Shown piece by piece: positions 22,501 through 33,355 of a DNA stretch of 64,000 nucleotides. This stretch comes from Isoetes taiwanensis. Lineage: Eukaryota > Streptophyta > Lycopodiopsida > Isoetales > Isoetaceae. The notes under the pieces are model-generated. The model was given only the letters and a program-made list of their open reading frames with translations. It searched no databases and had not been told where the DNA came from. Numbering within the stretch: position 1 is the stretch's first letter; every line of letters starts with the position of its first letter. The stretch spans positions 9,740,546 to 9,804,545 of the forward strand of contig JAJEKV010000009.1 of assembly GCA_021234155.1 (NCBI GenBank), given 5' to 3'. The position numbers and the translations under genes were made by a program.

Positions 22501-25500
22501 TAGTTGGAATACTACTCATGATTTGTTGGCAAGTGTCTTCATCCATGGTATACATGTTAGAGTCAACTTCATCCAGATACATGTCAAACTTTGACAGTCT
22601 TACAAGATGGCTATAAACACTTGCCTCGGGTTTGTCCTCCATCGACTCAAAATTTAGACTACACGGAATTTGTTTGTAATAAAGTCCCGAGACAATAACT
22701 TCTTCTACCCCAAACACATTCCCCCATCCATCCTTATAATTTTCTAGCAAAGTATTCTTTGCTTCAGTGCACCTAAGCACATAAAAATCTACCCCTTCTT
22801 CATTACCTTCTTCAGCATTTACAGCAAAATTATCCCCCACTTCTAGCATGGAACTCATTACATCATCTTCATCCTCTTCTTCTTCCTCAATATCAAACTC
22901 GGCCTCTTCTTCATTTTCAATGTTGTCACCTGTATTCCTAGGCTCCTTTAACCTCAACTCACTGTTCTCCCAATCACCAATTCGACTCACATACACACAT
23001 TTATCCCACTTGAATTGAATGCAATAGTTGCAAAAGCATGACAATGGTCTATAAGCTACCTTCAAAGAGTTTTCCTTGTCACATGGCCTGATGCAATTGA
23101 ATCTTTGTTGTTCCCTTCAAGGTATGGCATTCAATTCTTTCGGATCTGTCAATGTTTGAAGACTCCACCTCGAGAATAACTGTAACATCAAGTCTTTGTA
23201 AGTGCTTTAAGTCTTTGGGCAATGAGAAAAGACCTGCTTGTCTAAAACAACAAAAAAAAAGGAATAATACCTTTTGATATCATTATCAGATGGATGATTT
23301 TGAAAGTATAATTGGAAAAAATTAACAACCTCATGTGCACACTGCAGTTTGCATCCATTGTACTTCATTTGCTCTTGAGTTAGTACCCTCTTTATAAGCG
23401 CACCAGCACCATCATGCTCACCTTTGCCATGTGAGCTAGCAAAAAAAATTCCATAGGAGATCCTTACCCTTTCTCCCATAAAATCTACCAAGAAAATGGA
23501 ATGGTCTTGAAGACTTGAGCTGTGAAGAACACGACCATCACTCCAAAATACATGTTTCTTATATTCAATTCCAATACTTTGCAACCAATCAGCATGCATT
23601 TGTAGACAATGTTGGACAAATTTCGTGGTCATGTGTTTTGTCATCACCGATATAGAAATGAGTCTCCTTCACAATACCTTTGAGAGTTTGTTTTCTCTTC
23701 TCCTTGGCCGGAGTCCTTGTTCTTCTTGTTCAAGCTCTCTTCCTCTCTCTTCCTTCTTTCTTCTTCTTCTTCTTTCTTCATCCTCCACGTAAGTAATATG
23801 CACTAGAATTGACACCTGATCGGTATGCCAATGACAGGATTGAGCTTCTGTTGGATCTTAAATCCGTAATTTTTCTGCAAAGTCTATGCCGAAACAATAG
23901 TATCATCGGTATGGTTGCCAAGCATTTCTTGAATTCCTTAGCTTGCCAATGAGCTTTATAATTATGTGGAACAAAAGACTTCATAGTCTTTTTTGCATGC
24001 TCATTAAATTCAAAAGGACTGCCCGTCTTGTAGGCCAATCTAGTAACCTTTGCAGGTTTCTTAGATAGCTTGGCAGTATTCTTTCTTTGGACTTCTTGGC
24101 GGCAGTTCAATGTCAAATGATTAGCTCAACTCCTAAAAAGTAATATGCTTGAATTTGATAGTTAGTACCTTTTCAAATACTTTCCATTGGACATTGATAG
24201 ACTTTTTCTTGTTCCTCTCTTTAGGACATGTTGGCAACCTGCAATATAAAAACAATAATGGTAGATGTATCAGTTACAGTAACTTTCCCAATTCAAGAAA
24301 AAACAGTCTAGACTCTAAGACTCCTTACAGCCACAACCTAATGGTTTTGCAAATGATTTTAATCTTGGCATGAACTCAAAGGGGCTGAGAATATGTGGAT
24401 TCGGCCGGGATGAAGTCTTGCATCAGAGCTTGTTGAAAATGATCACACTGACCGGGTCAAGAATTGGTCAATGTCCCTGGCAGAATCCAAGATTTTGCAC
24501 ATCACTCTAATAGGATAATTTTGGAATTCTATCACCTGGATTAGACTCTAACAACTCTGTAGAATACCTGCAAACCTTAGTGCTTCAAATAAAAGCAAGG
24601 CACAATGTGATTTAGTTACAGACTTAGTTATTTCAAGGTAGCAGACTTTGAAATTTCAGAGAACATAAATCTGCAGGCATGAACACTCAATCTTTTCCTG
24701 TGTTTGAGTGAAGCTGAGCATTCCTATCAAGCAGGGACACTCACATACAACCTGGACAAGATAACTCTGTTGAGGAAAAGATGACCAAGACTATCAGACA
24801 GGAAACAGGTTTAGATTAGATACTACTTAAAAGTAATGTACAAGCAAAAGGAAACCATACTTACTTCTTTAACCCACACTTTGTACAAATCGCATCAAAC
24901 ACGCGTGCTTATGCCACTCTTCACTCTCATCCTTTTGGCACACCATCATTCTCCAATAATCACTAGTTGATTTAATGGTGTTCTCCTTGGCCATCTGAGA
25001 TCGACTGGGCCACAAACTTTGCACTTACATTTACATTCCTTGTGAACACCATGAGGATCTGTCCTCATATTATTGATGGCCTGCCTTACAAATTCTAAAT
25101 GCAAATGGTATTGGCAGCAACAGGTCTCCCTTTCTTTTAATTTTCTAATGTAGCTTGGCTTCAGTTTCTCGAAAGCCTGCTGGGACATCTTCATATCTGG
25201 ATGTTCCTTCTTGAAACCAAGATATAGTTGAACCTGCACAATGAAAAAATTTAGTTACTTTCTAAACAAAAAAAAGAAAGAAAGCATTCAAAATGTATGG
25301 TCGAAACTATACCGTGTCATCTCTAGCGGATGAATAGGATGATCAATTTTCTCACCTTTATCATTCAAATGCTTCCTCACATGCTTCTTATAAGGTGATA
25401 CTCGGTATTTTCATCCCAATACTTCTCATTTGTGGCTATTTCTTCATTTGTGAAGGCATCTTTTCTTCTCTTCCTTCCAAACATTGACCGGGGGGCCAGC

Positions 25501-25915
25501 CTCGATTCTCGCAAAAATTGTCTTCTAAATGCCATGGCAACAGTTTTTCGTGGAATAGATAGAACCCTTGAAATTGCAGATTGATTGATCCCCGGGGCCC
25601 GAACAGTGCTGCCATTTGTAGGGTGCTCTTTCTTGCTTGCAAAATATCGTTTTTTCTTTGCATTTTTGGGGCTGCATTGTCTCGGACATTGGAAATCATG
25701 GTATGCATTACAGCCGAGGTTCTTGGGATCGGTAATTCTCCTTGCAATGGTAAATGTGTATTTTTCTTCAAAAGTCTTTGAAGAATTCTCCCTTTGTCTA
25801 AATCCTCCGAAACATTCCTCACAATGTGATTAAAAGAGTCGATTAGCTCTTTTGGATGGCTCTTGCAACCTTCTATCATCGAGAAAATGTTTTCTCTTCT
25901 TCTCATTTGGTGCAA
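22493..25915 (-). pseudogene. Transposase of element 1, split and frameshifted
   Basis: Minus-strand fragments in N-to-C order. 25915-25436 has a helix-turn-helix-like segment that reads INQSAISRVLSIPRKTVAM in one frame, then RVSPYKKHVRKHLND. 25239-24946 has LYLGFKKEHPDMKMSQQAFE, then CCCQYHLHLEF and the Cys-rich KCKCKVCG. 24116-23778 is a weaker block. 23647-23207 has the sharpest signature, SSHGKGEHDGAGALIKR, followed by ALE-type helices. 23065-22493 is an acidic tail. Frameshifts and probable introns separate the pieces. The HGKGEHDGAGA block and the CCCxYH block look like parts of an RNase H-like DDE transposase of a poorly named plant DNA-transposon group. I could not assign a superfamily. 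Its position next to the right TIR supports the role. Confidence 0.6.
24285..24490. repeat. Internal direct repeat of element 1, copy B
   Basis: Partner of the block at 20800-21010; it shares the CCCAATTCAAGAAAAAAC start and the GGTCAATGTCC end. Confidence 0.8.
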
Positions 25916-26368
25916 TGTTTTGTTTTTTCCTTTAGTTTCAATCTCTTTTCGGATTCTCTCTTCCTCTTGGCTTCAAAATCCGGATAAATTCTCCTTTTCG
26001 ACAAAGCAATGCTCTCGGAATTAGAATTGGGATTGGCATTCGGATTGAGAATTGCAAATGAATTATCAGGCATGAGAACAGATCAAAGATTGAATTGGAT
26101 TGGAATTGAAGACAGCCCGGGAAAATCTTCTGAAATCTTCGAAAGAATGACAACCAAGAATTTCCCTCCAAGAATCCGGCCATCTAGAAATCCCGCCAAA
26201 CATGAAAATTCATCTCCCAATTCGCGCGGGATCATCCATGTCATCGATCCCTACCTCCACGGGATGATCCGTTCTATTTCTGGAGTAATCATCAAACGAT
26301 GTCGTTGAACGAAAAAGCACTCGAGGGTAAAGCACCTAAAGCACTTACAGCACTTGTCCGGACAGTGC

Positions 26369-26398
26369 TTTTTGGGTAGCATTACCATATTTACACCC
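26369..26398 (-). repeat. Right terminal inverted repeat of element 1
   Basis: Thirty bases ending ATTTACACCC, an exact reverse complement of 17468-17497. The second CACA target copy follows at 26399-26402. Confidence 0.93.
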
Positions 26399-27020
26399 CA
26401 CAATGCATTGAAGTAGTACCTTGATGCTTGCTTTCTTAGCAAGCTTTGGGATGCAGATGCTCTGATGCATGTCAAGATGCAAACTATCTGCAGGGAGTCA
26501 ATCCTAAGCTCACACAAGGCCCACAACACTATTGCACACCCACTTGCCGATGAAGAAGCGCAGATTGATGGCTTCCATTTGCATGGGTGTGCATCACCTC
26601 CGCATTGAGATATATTGATGGATTCGGGAGGCATGCAAGGACATGATTTCTCAGTGTTGCTAACAGGGTGCCATTGAGGATGAACGCCATGCCCTTTAGA
26701 CCTGCCCGACATTTGATCATATCAGGGCACGATATGTTTAGTTAGTTATACTTGGCCAGCCGTTGCATATGCTGTTGAACATGCCCTCCATGGGCTTGTT
26801 GGGATCATACCTTCAGGATCCGGGGCAGTATCGAATTGTCTCAGATTGTACAGCCTATCGGTATACTTATTACTGCTAAGGTTTTTCCCTCGAAAACACT
26901 TCAGGGCAGGGGTATTTTAATCCTGACAGTAATATGCTTGCTGCTCTCTTTGTTTGGGTCCCATAGACCAATTGGTCTCTGTTGATGATAAAAATACATT
27001 CTATTCTATTCTATTCTTAT
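26399..27020 (+). mobile_element. LINE fragment, part 2 with 3' end
   Basis: Continuation of the LINE interrupted at 17467. In the frame that continues from the left part it reads YLDACFLSKLWDADALMHVK and AHNTIAHPLADEEAQIDGF, then decays with stops. The 3' terminus is an ATTCT microsatellite (about 26990-27017) instead of a poly(A) tail. The far C-terminal zinc motif is degenerate. Confidence 0.72.
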
Positions 27021-27254
27021 CAGGTTTTTTTTTGTCTTGATACATTATAGCAATCCCTAGGCTTTGCTCCAGTAGCACCTCCATTCTGCCTCTAAGCTTT
27101 CAATCCCCCAATTCCAAAGACCGATAGTCTGTACCCATCACGAAGGATTCTAGCACCGAAAGAAATGTAAACAATACCCAAGTGAAAAACTTATTTAGAA
27201 ATATCTTCTTTTTAAGGCCAGAAATGGCTGAATCGGAAGTCAAGTAGGCTGTGG

Positions 27255-27286
27255 CATTAGAGTTTTTTTGAGGTCAAATAAGGGCC
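27255..27286 (+). repeat. Left terminal inverted repeat of element 2
   Basis: Starts CATTAGAGTT and runs through TGAGGTCAAATAAGGGCC. Reverse complement of 43361-43390 apart from the length of the T-run (7 versus 5). Confidence 0.8.
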
Positions 27287-27631
27287 CTTACTCGATGCCA
27301 CGTCAAAAAGCTCGCGGCCAATGGGGAGCCGAGCTTGTACAGAACTTTTTTACCGAGCCTTGCTTTCGCCTTTCCAGGTGTCAGCTGCACGTACACGTGG
27401 CAATTATAACCGTTAGCTCCCGCCCTCATTTCCCGCTCAGGTGTTTTCCACAACAGAGTTTGCGCGAAGATCGATTGCCCGCAACAAGGGAGCTTCGGTT
27501 CACTCGGGAACTGCTTCGACCTGCGCTAAAGGGAGTTTCGACCACAGAAAAACTTCGATCAAGGTAAAATCGCGTAGCCTTTCTTAGTATTTCGATTCCC
27601 CTCCACATTCTGATTTGAATTCTGTGACTAG

Positions 27632-28827
27632 ATGGCTATAAGCTCTATCACAGTCAGAAATGAGTTTGAAAGCTTTGTGGTGTCGACCGGGAGCTTTGTT
27701 ACACTCCAACCTGCAATGCGAGGTGAATGGCGAGTCAAAAGATGCAGGAGAAATGATATTTCTGCACATTGGAAGGCTTTGGTGGTCGGATTTCGATCAG
27801 GCAAAGAGATATTTGTACAAGTAAGGCATGTATACACTCCAACAGATATGGCAAAAGAAAAAATAAGCAAGCGACGAACTTTCCCATGGTTAGAAGCAAA
27901 TTGTGAGTATGTAATTCTATGCAATCCATATTCAAATTAGTTCAGTTACTTATCCAGTTCATTCCTATTCTCTCAGGTTTGTGTATATCTGATGTGGAGA
28001 ACACTGTCTCTTCACACTCGATAAGCAGTGTATTCCATTGCTTTCACCAAGATATGGGCTGCTTGTTGTTTGAAGGTAGCACACCAGTACAACTCAGAGA
28101 AAGGGGTATATGGTTCTGGAGGTATGAATACTCTCCACGAAGATCCAAGCTAACTGAGCTTCCATTGCCCAGCCTGTCCGATTTATACTGCAGGCCCCTG
28201 GATGCCACTTCTATCTTATTAGCACGGAGTAAGTTATCGCAGGAAATGTTCACGGCATTGAAGGAGAAGGGAGGAGTCTGCGGGCATGTGAAGATAAATT
28301 TAGGAATTGATCTGTTCATTGCCATATTCAAGAGCGCCGACAATGTAAAGAAGACCTTGAAGATGTTTACAGTTCAACAGTCGGTGGATAGTTTTTTAGA
28401 TAGTGTATTTCTTGAAGGTTGGAGTGTTCGACTTCACGATGGAGCTGAATGTACTGAATGCAGGATAAGTCGAGACACGGTTCGGTTCAGATATTGCATT
28501 CGGAAGCAAACTCTGTATGTCACTTTTAAGTATAGGAGATGGCGAAATGTGCGTGAAGGAAGAAAGTACGTCTGGATTCCTGTCGAACAAGATGACAATG
28601 ATGGCACTCATTCTGTTGTCATAGACTTAAACATTCATAAGGATAATCAGCTGTTCAAAAGTCTGAGAGTGGAGAGCGAGTGGTCTCTATTCGATGTTCG
28701 GCGGCAATTAGAGTTTGAGACAGACTTAAATTTCTTCCATTTCATGATAGATGGCCAGAAGGTGGGAAAGCGCAGAGAAGAAAGCTATAAATTGGGGTCA
28801 TGCATGCCTGTATATGAATCTATCTAA
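27632..28827 (+). CDS. Cargo gene A of element 2: uncharacterised, possibly BAH-like N terminus
   Basis: Two exons, 27632-27902 and 27977-28827, join in frame across a 74-bp GT-AG intron to 373 residues. The upstream 27290-27631 is probably promoter and 5' leader. The N-terminal 110 residues show a strand pattern (GSFVTLQP, EWRVKRCRRND, IFVQVRHVYTPTDM, then NCLCISDVENTV after the splice) that recalls a BAH domain, a chromatin-reader fold; this is a weak match by eye. The central part has no recognised domain. The last 75 residues (SLRVESEWSLFDVRRQLEF, FHFMIDGQKVGKRRE) could form a small ubiquitin-like fold. A palindrome array starts 80 bp after the stop. Both the intact frame and the clean intron suggest it was functional recently. 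Confidence 0.6.
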
Positions 28828-28906
28828 TATAAATATATGTGATTCTTAATTGGAGATCTATTCTATATTAATTGCGAAATTATGTACACCTCTGATTGTG
28901 GACATG

Positions 28907-29262
28907 TTTTCACATCGTACTTACGGTGCGAAATTGTGGGTCTCATAATATATGGAGGGGCCATTTTCGCACCGTAGCCACGGTGCGAAAATGTGCATAG
29001 CATAAAAAATGAAAGGGTATTTTCGCATCGTGCCCACGGTGCGAAATTATACATACAATAAGATATTGAAGGGTTGTTTTCGCACCGTAGCCACGGTGCG
29101 AAAATGTGCATAGAATAAAAAATGGAAGGGGTATTTTCGCACCGTAGCCACGGTGCGAAATTGTAAATACAATAAATTATCAAAGTCTTGTTTTCGCACC
29201 GTAGCCACGGTGCGAATTTGTGCATAGAAGGAAGTGTTATTTTCGCATCGTTGCCACGTTGT
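28907..29262. repeat. Palindrome array 1 (7 units, about 57 bp apart)
   Basis: Seven dyads centred on CACCGTAGCCACGGTG start at about 28907, 28964, 29020, 29077, 29134, 29191 and 29240. The best are perfect TTTTCGCACCGT/ACGGTGCGAAAA arms around a GC centre. The linkers of about 30 bp alternate between two types (TGTGCATAGAATAAAAAATG and ATACATACAATAAGATATTG), giving a 114-bp higher-order unit. The array lies 3' of gene A and 80 bp before gene B. Confidence 0.93.
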
Positions 29263-29340
29263 TAGTCTCTCTTGCAAATCAAGCCGCTACAAAGGCGCTC
29301 ACATTTTAACTGTCATAAATCAAGGCGCTGCTCCACAAGA

Positions 29341-30849
29341 ATGGCAAATAGCAGGTCAGATAAGGCATGGGAGCTGTTTAGCGCATGGTATGACAAAATA
29401 GTGGAGAAGGAACGGGATTTTCGTCAGAAGCACCCTGAAGAGTTCGAGGAGGAGCTAGAGGAGCCAATGGATGCAACCACTATATATAATAATTTTTGCC
29501 TCAGCGTAGACATTATGGCAGAGTATGACAGGTTGATGCATATGGCGGCATCCTTCATAGCTTCATGGCTGGAGCTGGTCCTGACGTGAAACCATGTCCT
29601 GTGACTGGTTTGCCTTCACTAAGCAGGCTTTTCTTAAGATGTTTCCGAAACCTGATCAAGACCGAATTAGAAGGTTCTTGAAGAAACTACCTGCAGAACT
29701 GTGCAGGCAAGAGGGGAAGGAAAGTTTTTTCGGCCTAGATATCATGTTCAGCACATACATGATTTACACTAAGCCAAGCAAAGATGCCAGTTCTTATTCA
29801 AGTCCACAGGTCGCTCAAACAGAACGCCCCGCCTCACCAGTAGAGGAGCCGATAGATCCTGAGGAAGAGAAGCTCGTACTGGAAAATGAGGAGATCGAGG
29901 TTGTGGAAGAGGAGATCTCCGAGAAAAAGTTATCTACTTGGGGGCTATCAGAAGCATATCCCATCCATGTAGGTGGGAAACCATACTTGTTGCTTCCGGA
30001 CATATCTGAAGTGACAGGGTTGAGAGAAGACGAGATATTGGGCCAGATATATGCCGATGTTGTAGGCCTGGGAGGACTTATAGACTTTGAGACTGATGTC
30101 CCCAGACAAATGATGGAGGCCGTGACTTATGATGGATCCTCAATACCTCCAGAGGATGCATTTGAAATTGTCATGCAGCAAGCTGAAGCAGGGTATGAAG
30201 CAGTGAAAGATGTCAAATTTGAAGCTGCTAGCTCTTCAAACACTGCTTTTGAATTCATAGAACGTGAGCTGTCGAAGTCCTCTTTCAAAATAACAAACCC
30301 AGCTGTTGTCGAACGGGACAAAAGAGAGGTATTTATCTGGTTTCATTTTCTATTTCTTCTTGAATCTGATGTTTCTTTTATGCAGGAGTTATTTATTGAT
30401 GACTTCTGTGCAAGGCATTAGAGAGTCACCCTAGGTCGGGACGCCAGTATTGCACATTATATGGGCTACATTCACAAGGGGGAAATTATTGTGTTTCACA
30501 ATAAATATAGTCCATCTAGAGTACAGGAGGTCCTCAAGCTTAAGGCTCTGTCATTAGCTGGCAACTACGTGCCCCTAGCCTCAAACTATGATCGAGTGGT
30601 AGCAGTAGATAGGGCTATCGCAATGTATGTCTTCGGGGGCTTCAAAATATACTCTGTCCTTGCAAATAAAGCAGCTCTAGGCTTGGGTGGAGCGGACAAG
30701 GAAACATCCGCGCTTGTCCATGCACGTAATGAAGGACCGACATATTGTATCTGTTAGATGCAATTGGGGCTGGAGTAAAAGAAGAGGACTTAGAAGATTT
30801 TGATTCGGGTACTACAGGCCCTGATGCCAAGAAAATGAAATGTACTTAA
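29341..30849 (+). pseudogene. Cargo gene B of element 2: uncharacterised acidic protein, amber-interrupted
   Basis: Starts MANSRSDKAWELFSAWYDKI at 29341. The first frame ends at TGA 29587-29589; the second frame resumes by 29594, and a short GT-AG intron (about 29578-29629) would join them, otherwise there is a frameshift. The middle is acidic (EEEKLVLENEEIEVVEEE) and followed by VGGKPYLLLPDISEVTGLRE, perhaps a small DNA-binding or HTH-like segment. A 57-bp intron with GT-AG borders lies at 30329-30385. A TAG at 30419-30421 stops the frame, yet the same frame continues for 112 codons (RVTLGRDASIAHYMGYIHKG onward) to 30757. A further frame shift gives an acidic tail ending in KKMKCT at 30849. 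No family recognised. Confidence 0.5.
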
Positions 30850-31079
30850 AAAACTTTTGTAATAATATAATGTCTTTTCTATAAATTGTCTTTTCTATAA
30901 TGTATCAATTGTTTTCATATGACGAAATTGCTTTTGTATGAATGTTCATTTATGATATTCATTAATTGTTAGAATTCAATGTGAGCAATAAATCCTTGTT
31001 AGATGTATATGTTAGGTATTCTTTAATGGTGGCTCTGATGGGGGAAAAGCGCAAGCTATCGGCGCAGTTTTGGACTGCC

Positions 31080-31378
31080 CGATTTCGCACCGTGGCTACG
31101 GATAAAACAATTTGTCGGCGATTTTGGTTGCCGATTTCTCACCGTGGCTTCTGATGCGAAAAACGGATGTCGGCAGTTTTTGGTTGCCCGATTAAGAGAC
31201 GCTGTGGCTCTGGTGCCAAACATTCGTCGGTAGTTTTGGATTGCCCGATTTCTGCCGTGGCTCACGGTTAAAGCTTGTTTGTCGGCGTTTTGGACCCGAT
31301 TTCAAGACCGTGGCTACGGTGGTAAAACAGATGTCGGCGATTTTGGGTTGCCGATTTCGCACCGTGGCTACCATGAAC
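31080..31378. repeat. Palindrome array 2 (6 degenerate units)
   Basis: Units begin CGATTTCGCACCGTGGCT-like at about 31080, 31132, 31189, 31246, 31297 and 31352, with linkers containing GTCGGCGATTTTGGTTG. The dyads are more eroded than in the other arrays. The array lies between genes B and C. Confidence 0.85.
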
Positions 31379-31458
31379 ATTTTTTAGTCTAGGGTTTTAT
31401 GGGATCGGGACAGACAATATTGCTTATTTGAATTTCTTCTCCTTGCTAAAATCCGCTC

Positions 31459-32427
31459 ATGTCCATGGAAGGCGCTAGCTCTGAAATCCCACAAAATGAG
31501 GCGCTTGACCAGCGCCAGAATGTTGACGAGGTCATTATTAGCAGCGCCGAGACTTCTATTCCAATCACAGAGGGCGAGGCAGTTATTCCCATCACAAGCC
31601 AGCAGATGGACGTAGAGGAGATTGTCCTTACAGAAGACTTCGGGCAAACCCTTGGAAATGTCGTCCACACTATTAATAATAGTGTGGACGAATATTTCGA
31701 AAACCCGACCGTGCTTCCTAGTCGGGTCACCTTGCTGAGCGCTGGTAAGGTTGTTGGGGAAGGCGTTTTCCGTGACGCCACTGTCTGCCACAATATTCCA
31801 GTTCCAGATGACTGTATTGTGGTATCAGTGGACACAGCTCTGGATCCAACAACCAGCCTGCCGTTCCCCACCCCTGGAGCGGAGACATTGGAGGAAGCCG
31901 TCGGGTCATACGTCATGTGGCCCAGGTTGATGTCATCCATGTCCGGCACGGAGGCACGGCCATTCCAGTTCTTGTGTAATGAGCTGGATTACATGTTGAA
32001 ACCACGGGAGGGGGTTCTACACACACGGCGGCCAGTGCTTTGGCGATTGACCAGGGCCATGGTGCCCAGTGGCTCATGAATCAGGCTATCTCCTCGTCTC
32101 AGACGTTGGGACTACTATTGCATTCCCAAACGTTTGGCAGTGGTGGGGGGGAGGAAGAAGTGCAGAATATGGAAGTGCAAAGATGACCAAAGATCGGTGG
32201 TCCAAAGATGATCGCCAGGATGAGATGGGCGGCAAGATCGGCGATTAGCCCGGTCCGGCAAAGATCAGCAGGATCAGCCGCCTCAGCAAGATCAGCATCA
32301 GGTGGACCAGCATGTTGATCCTGGAAAACCTAGTTTGAGAGGAACAGGTACTAGGAAGCCCCGGCGAAAGCTGAAATCCAAGCCGAAGAAATCCGAACCG
32401 GCAAAGCCTCCTAGGCTTGTTCATTAG
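31459..32427 (+). pseudogene. Cargo gene C of element 2: DUF8039-like protein with basic tail
   Basis: ATG at 31459. The first 206 codons are open and acidic, and the centre reads SAGKVVGEGVFRDATVCHNI, then PVPDDCIVVSVDTALDPTTS, LPFPTPGAETLEEAVGSYVM, WPR. That order (G-x-V, VHNVPLP-like, V-V-D, LP-PT, AVG-VWP) matches DUF8039, a domain found in proteins carried by plant CACTA-like transposons. Beyond about 32040 the coding signal jumps frame: GHGAQWLMNQAISSSQTLG in one frame, then a Gln-rich run and a basic tail (TRKPRRKLKSKPKKSEPAK) ending at TAG 32425-32427. The tail would serve as a nuclear localisation or DNA-binding signal. At least two frameshifts make this copy doubtful as a working gene. 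Confidence 0.55.
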
Positions 32428-32639
32428 AGGAAAAATGAGATCACATTTTGTCCCATTAAGGGATGCTTAAAATGCCATGTCAGCTTTTTAAATTGTCCAA
32501 TAAGAGAAGAGCTCCAGTATATCTCATTCCAGTATTACGTGGCAGCCTGTAATTAATGCAGCTGCAACTAACTTATGTAGTATCATTTTTTCATTATAAC
32601 TTTTGATCCATAACTCTGATTCAAAAACTTTTTGCAGCA

Positions 32640-33223
32640 ATGGGTTCGTCTTCACAAGATCTATCTAGTGATAAACCATTCATATATCTTTTACAATATA
32701 AATATATAAGAAATAAGCAAAAAATCCTATTTTTATAAGGTTAACGCAAGGTTGGAGACAAGCTGAGAGAGATGCAGCCAAGGAGACAGATAAGCTTGGT
32801 AATAAGCGGAAGCCTAAGGAAGGGGAGCCTAGTGTTAGATATGGTGGCCCTGAGAAGATAAAGGGTGCTCCTCCTGGCACTCAGGCTTTGAGGGAGATTA
32901 GGTACTGGCAGGCACGCACCCAGCCTCTGATTCCCAAGCTTGCCTTCGCTAGAATGGTCAGGTTTGAGATGCAGGAAATTATTGAGAGGAGGAAGGAATC
33001 AAGGAGAAAGAGGAGGGACAGACCACCAGACTTCGTCCCGATGGTGGAGGAGGAGGTGAATAGAATCCAAGCAGAGGCCTTGGACATACTGCAAGAGGCA
33101 GCAGAGGCTCATCGAATTAGCCTCTTTGAGGACAGTGTCCGCTGTTGTGTGCGCAGAGGACGTGTTACTGTGCAGGACAGGGACTATGCCTTAGCTAGAT
33201 ACTTCCGTGGATGCCTCCCTTAG
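32640..33223 (+). CDS. Cargo gene D of element 2: divergent histone H3-fold protein
   Basis: Exons 32640-32667 and 32751-33223 join across an 83-bp GT-AG intron to 166 residues. Residues 51-80 align with the H3 alpha-N and alpha-1 region: PGTQALREIRYWQ, then LIPKLAFARMVR. Residues 118-138 match alpha-2 (EALDILQEAAEAH, LFEDSV), 147-152 the RVTV of loop 2, and 154-163 alpha-3 (DYALARYFRG). The N tail has no ARTKQTARKS-like start but carries NKRKPKEGE. Loop 1 is about 23 residues longer than in canonical H3 and very basic (ERRKESRRKRRDR). A divergent tail and a long loop 1 recall CENH3. H3 partners with H4 in nucleosomes, and LFED and LQEA are conserved contact-region residues. The gene lies 212 bp after gene C and 133 bp before array 3. 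It is intact. Confidence 0.85.
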
Positions 33224-33355
33224 CATCCTTTTGTAACACTTTTTTGGTTGTTAATATATGAGTGTTTTAATCTTTATCGTGATGCGTGTTTTATATTTAT
33301 CTGTAATTATTTGCTATTCTATTTATTGTGGCTGTGCATTTATCTACTAGTGTTG

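Larger units (their letters stand above)
17468..26398. mobile_element. 8,931-bp TIR DNA transposon (element 1), nested in a LINE
   Basis: The ends are perfect 30-bp inverted repeats beginning GGGTGTAAATATGG (17468-17497 and 26369-26398). They are flanked by the direct repeat CACA at 17464-17467 and 26399-26402. Subterminal AAGCACTT-type motifs recur at both ends (17506-17540 and 26330-26352). The left half carries plus-strand cargo: a RING-like pseudogene, a Lys-rich protein and an FCP1-like protein. The right half carries a minus-strand transposase relic. The superfamily is not identified; a 4-bp duplication with GGG/CCC termini is the observable signature. Confidence 0.88.

Noticed and set aside
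28907-29262. CRISPR-like array (regular repeats with spacers)
   Set aside because: The repeats are long perfect palindromes in a nuclear plant genome, the spacers are themselves repeated, and there are no cas genes.
28863-29277. Minus-strand coding frames with repeated FAPWLRCEN or FRTVATVRK peptides
   Set aside because: They are translations of the palindrome array in different frames. The periodic peptides come from the repeat and not from selection on protein.
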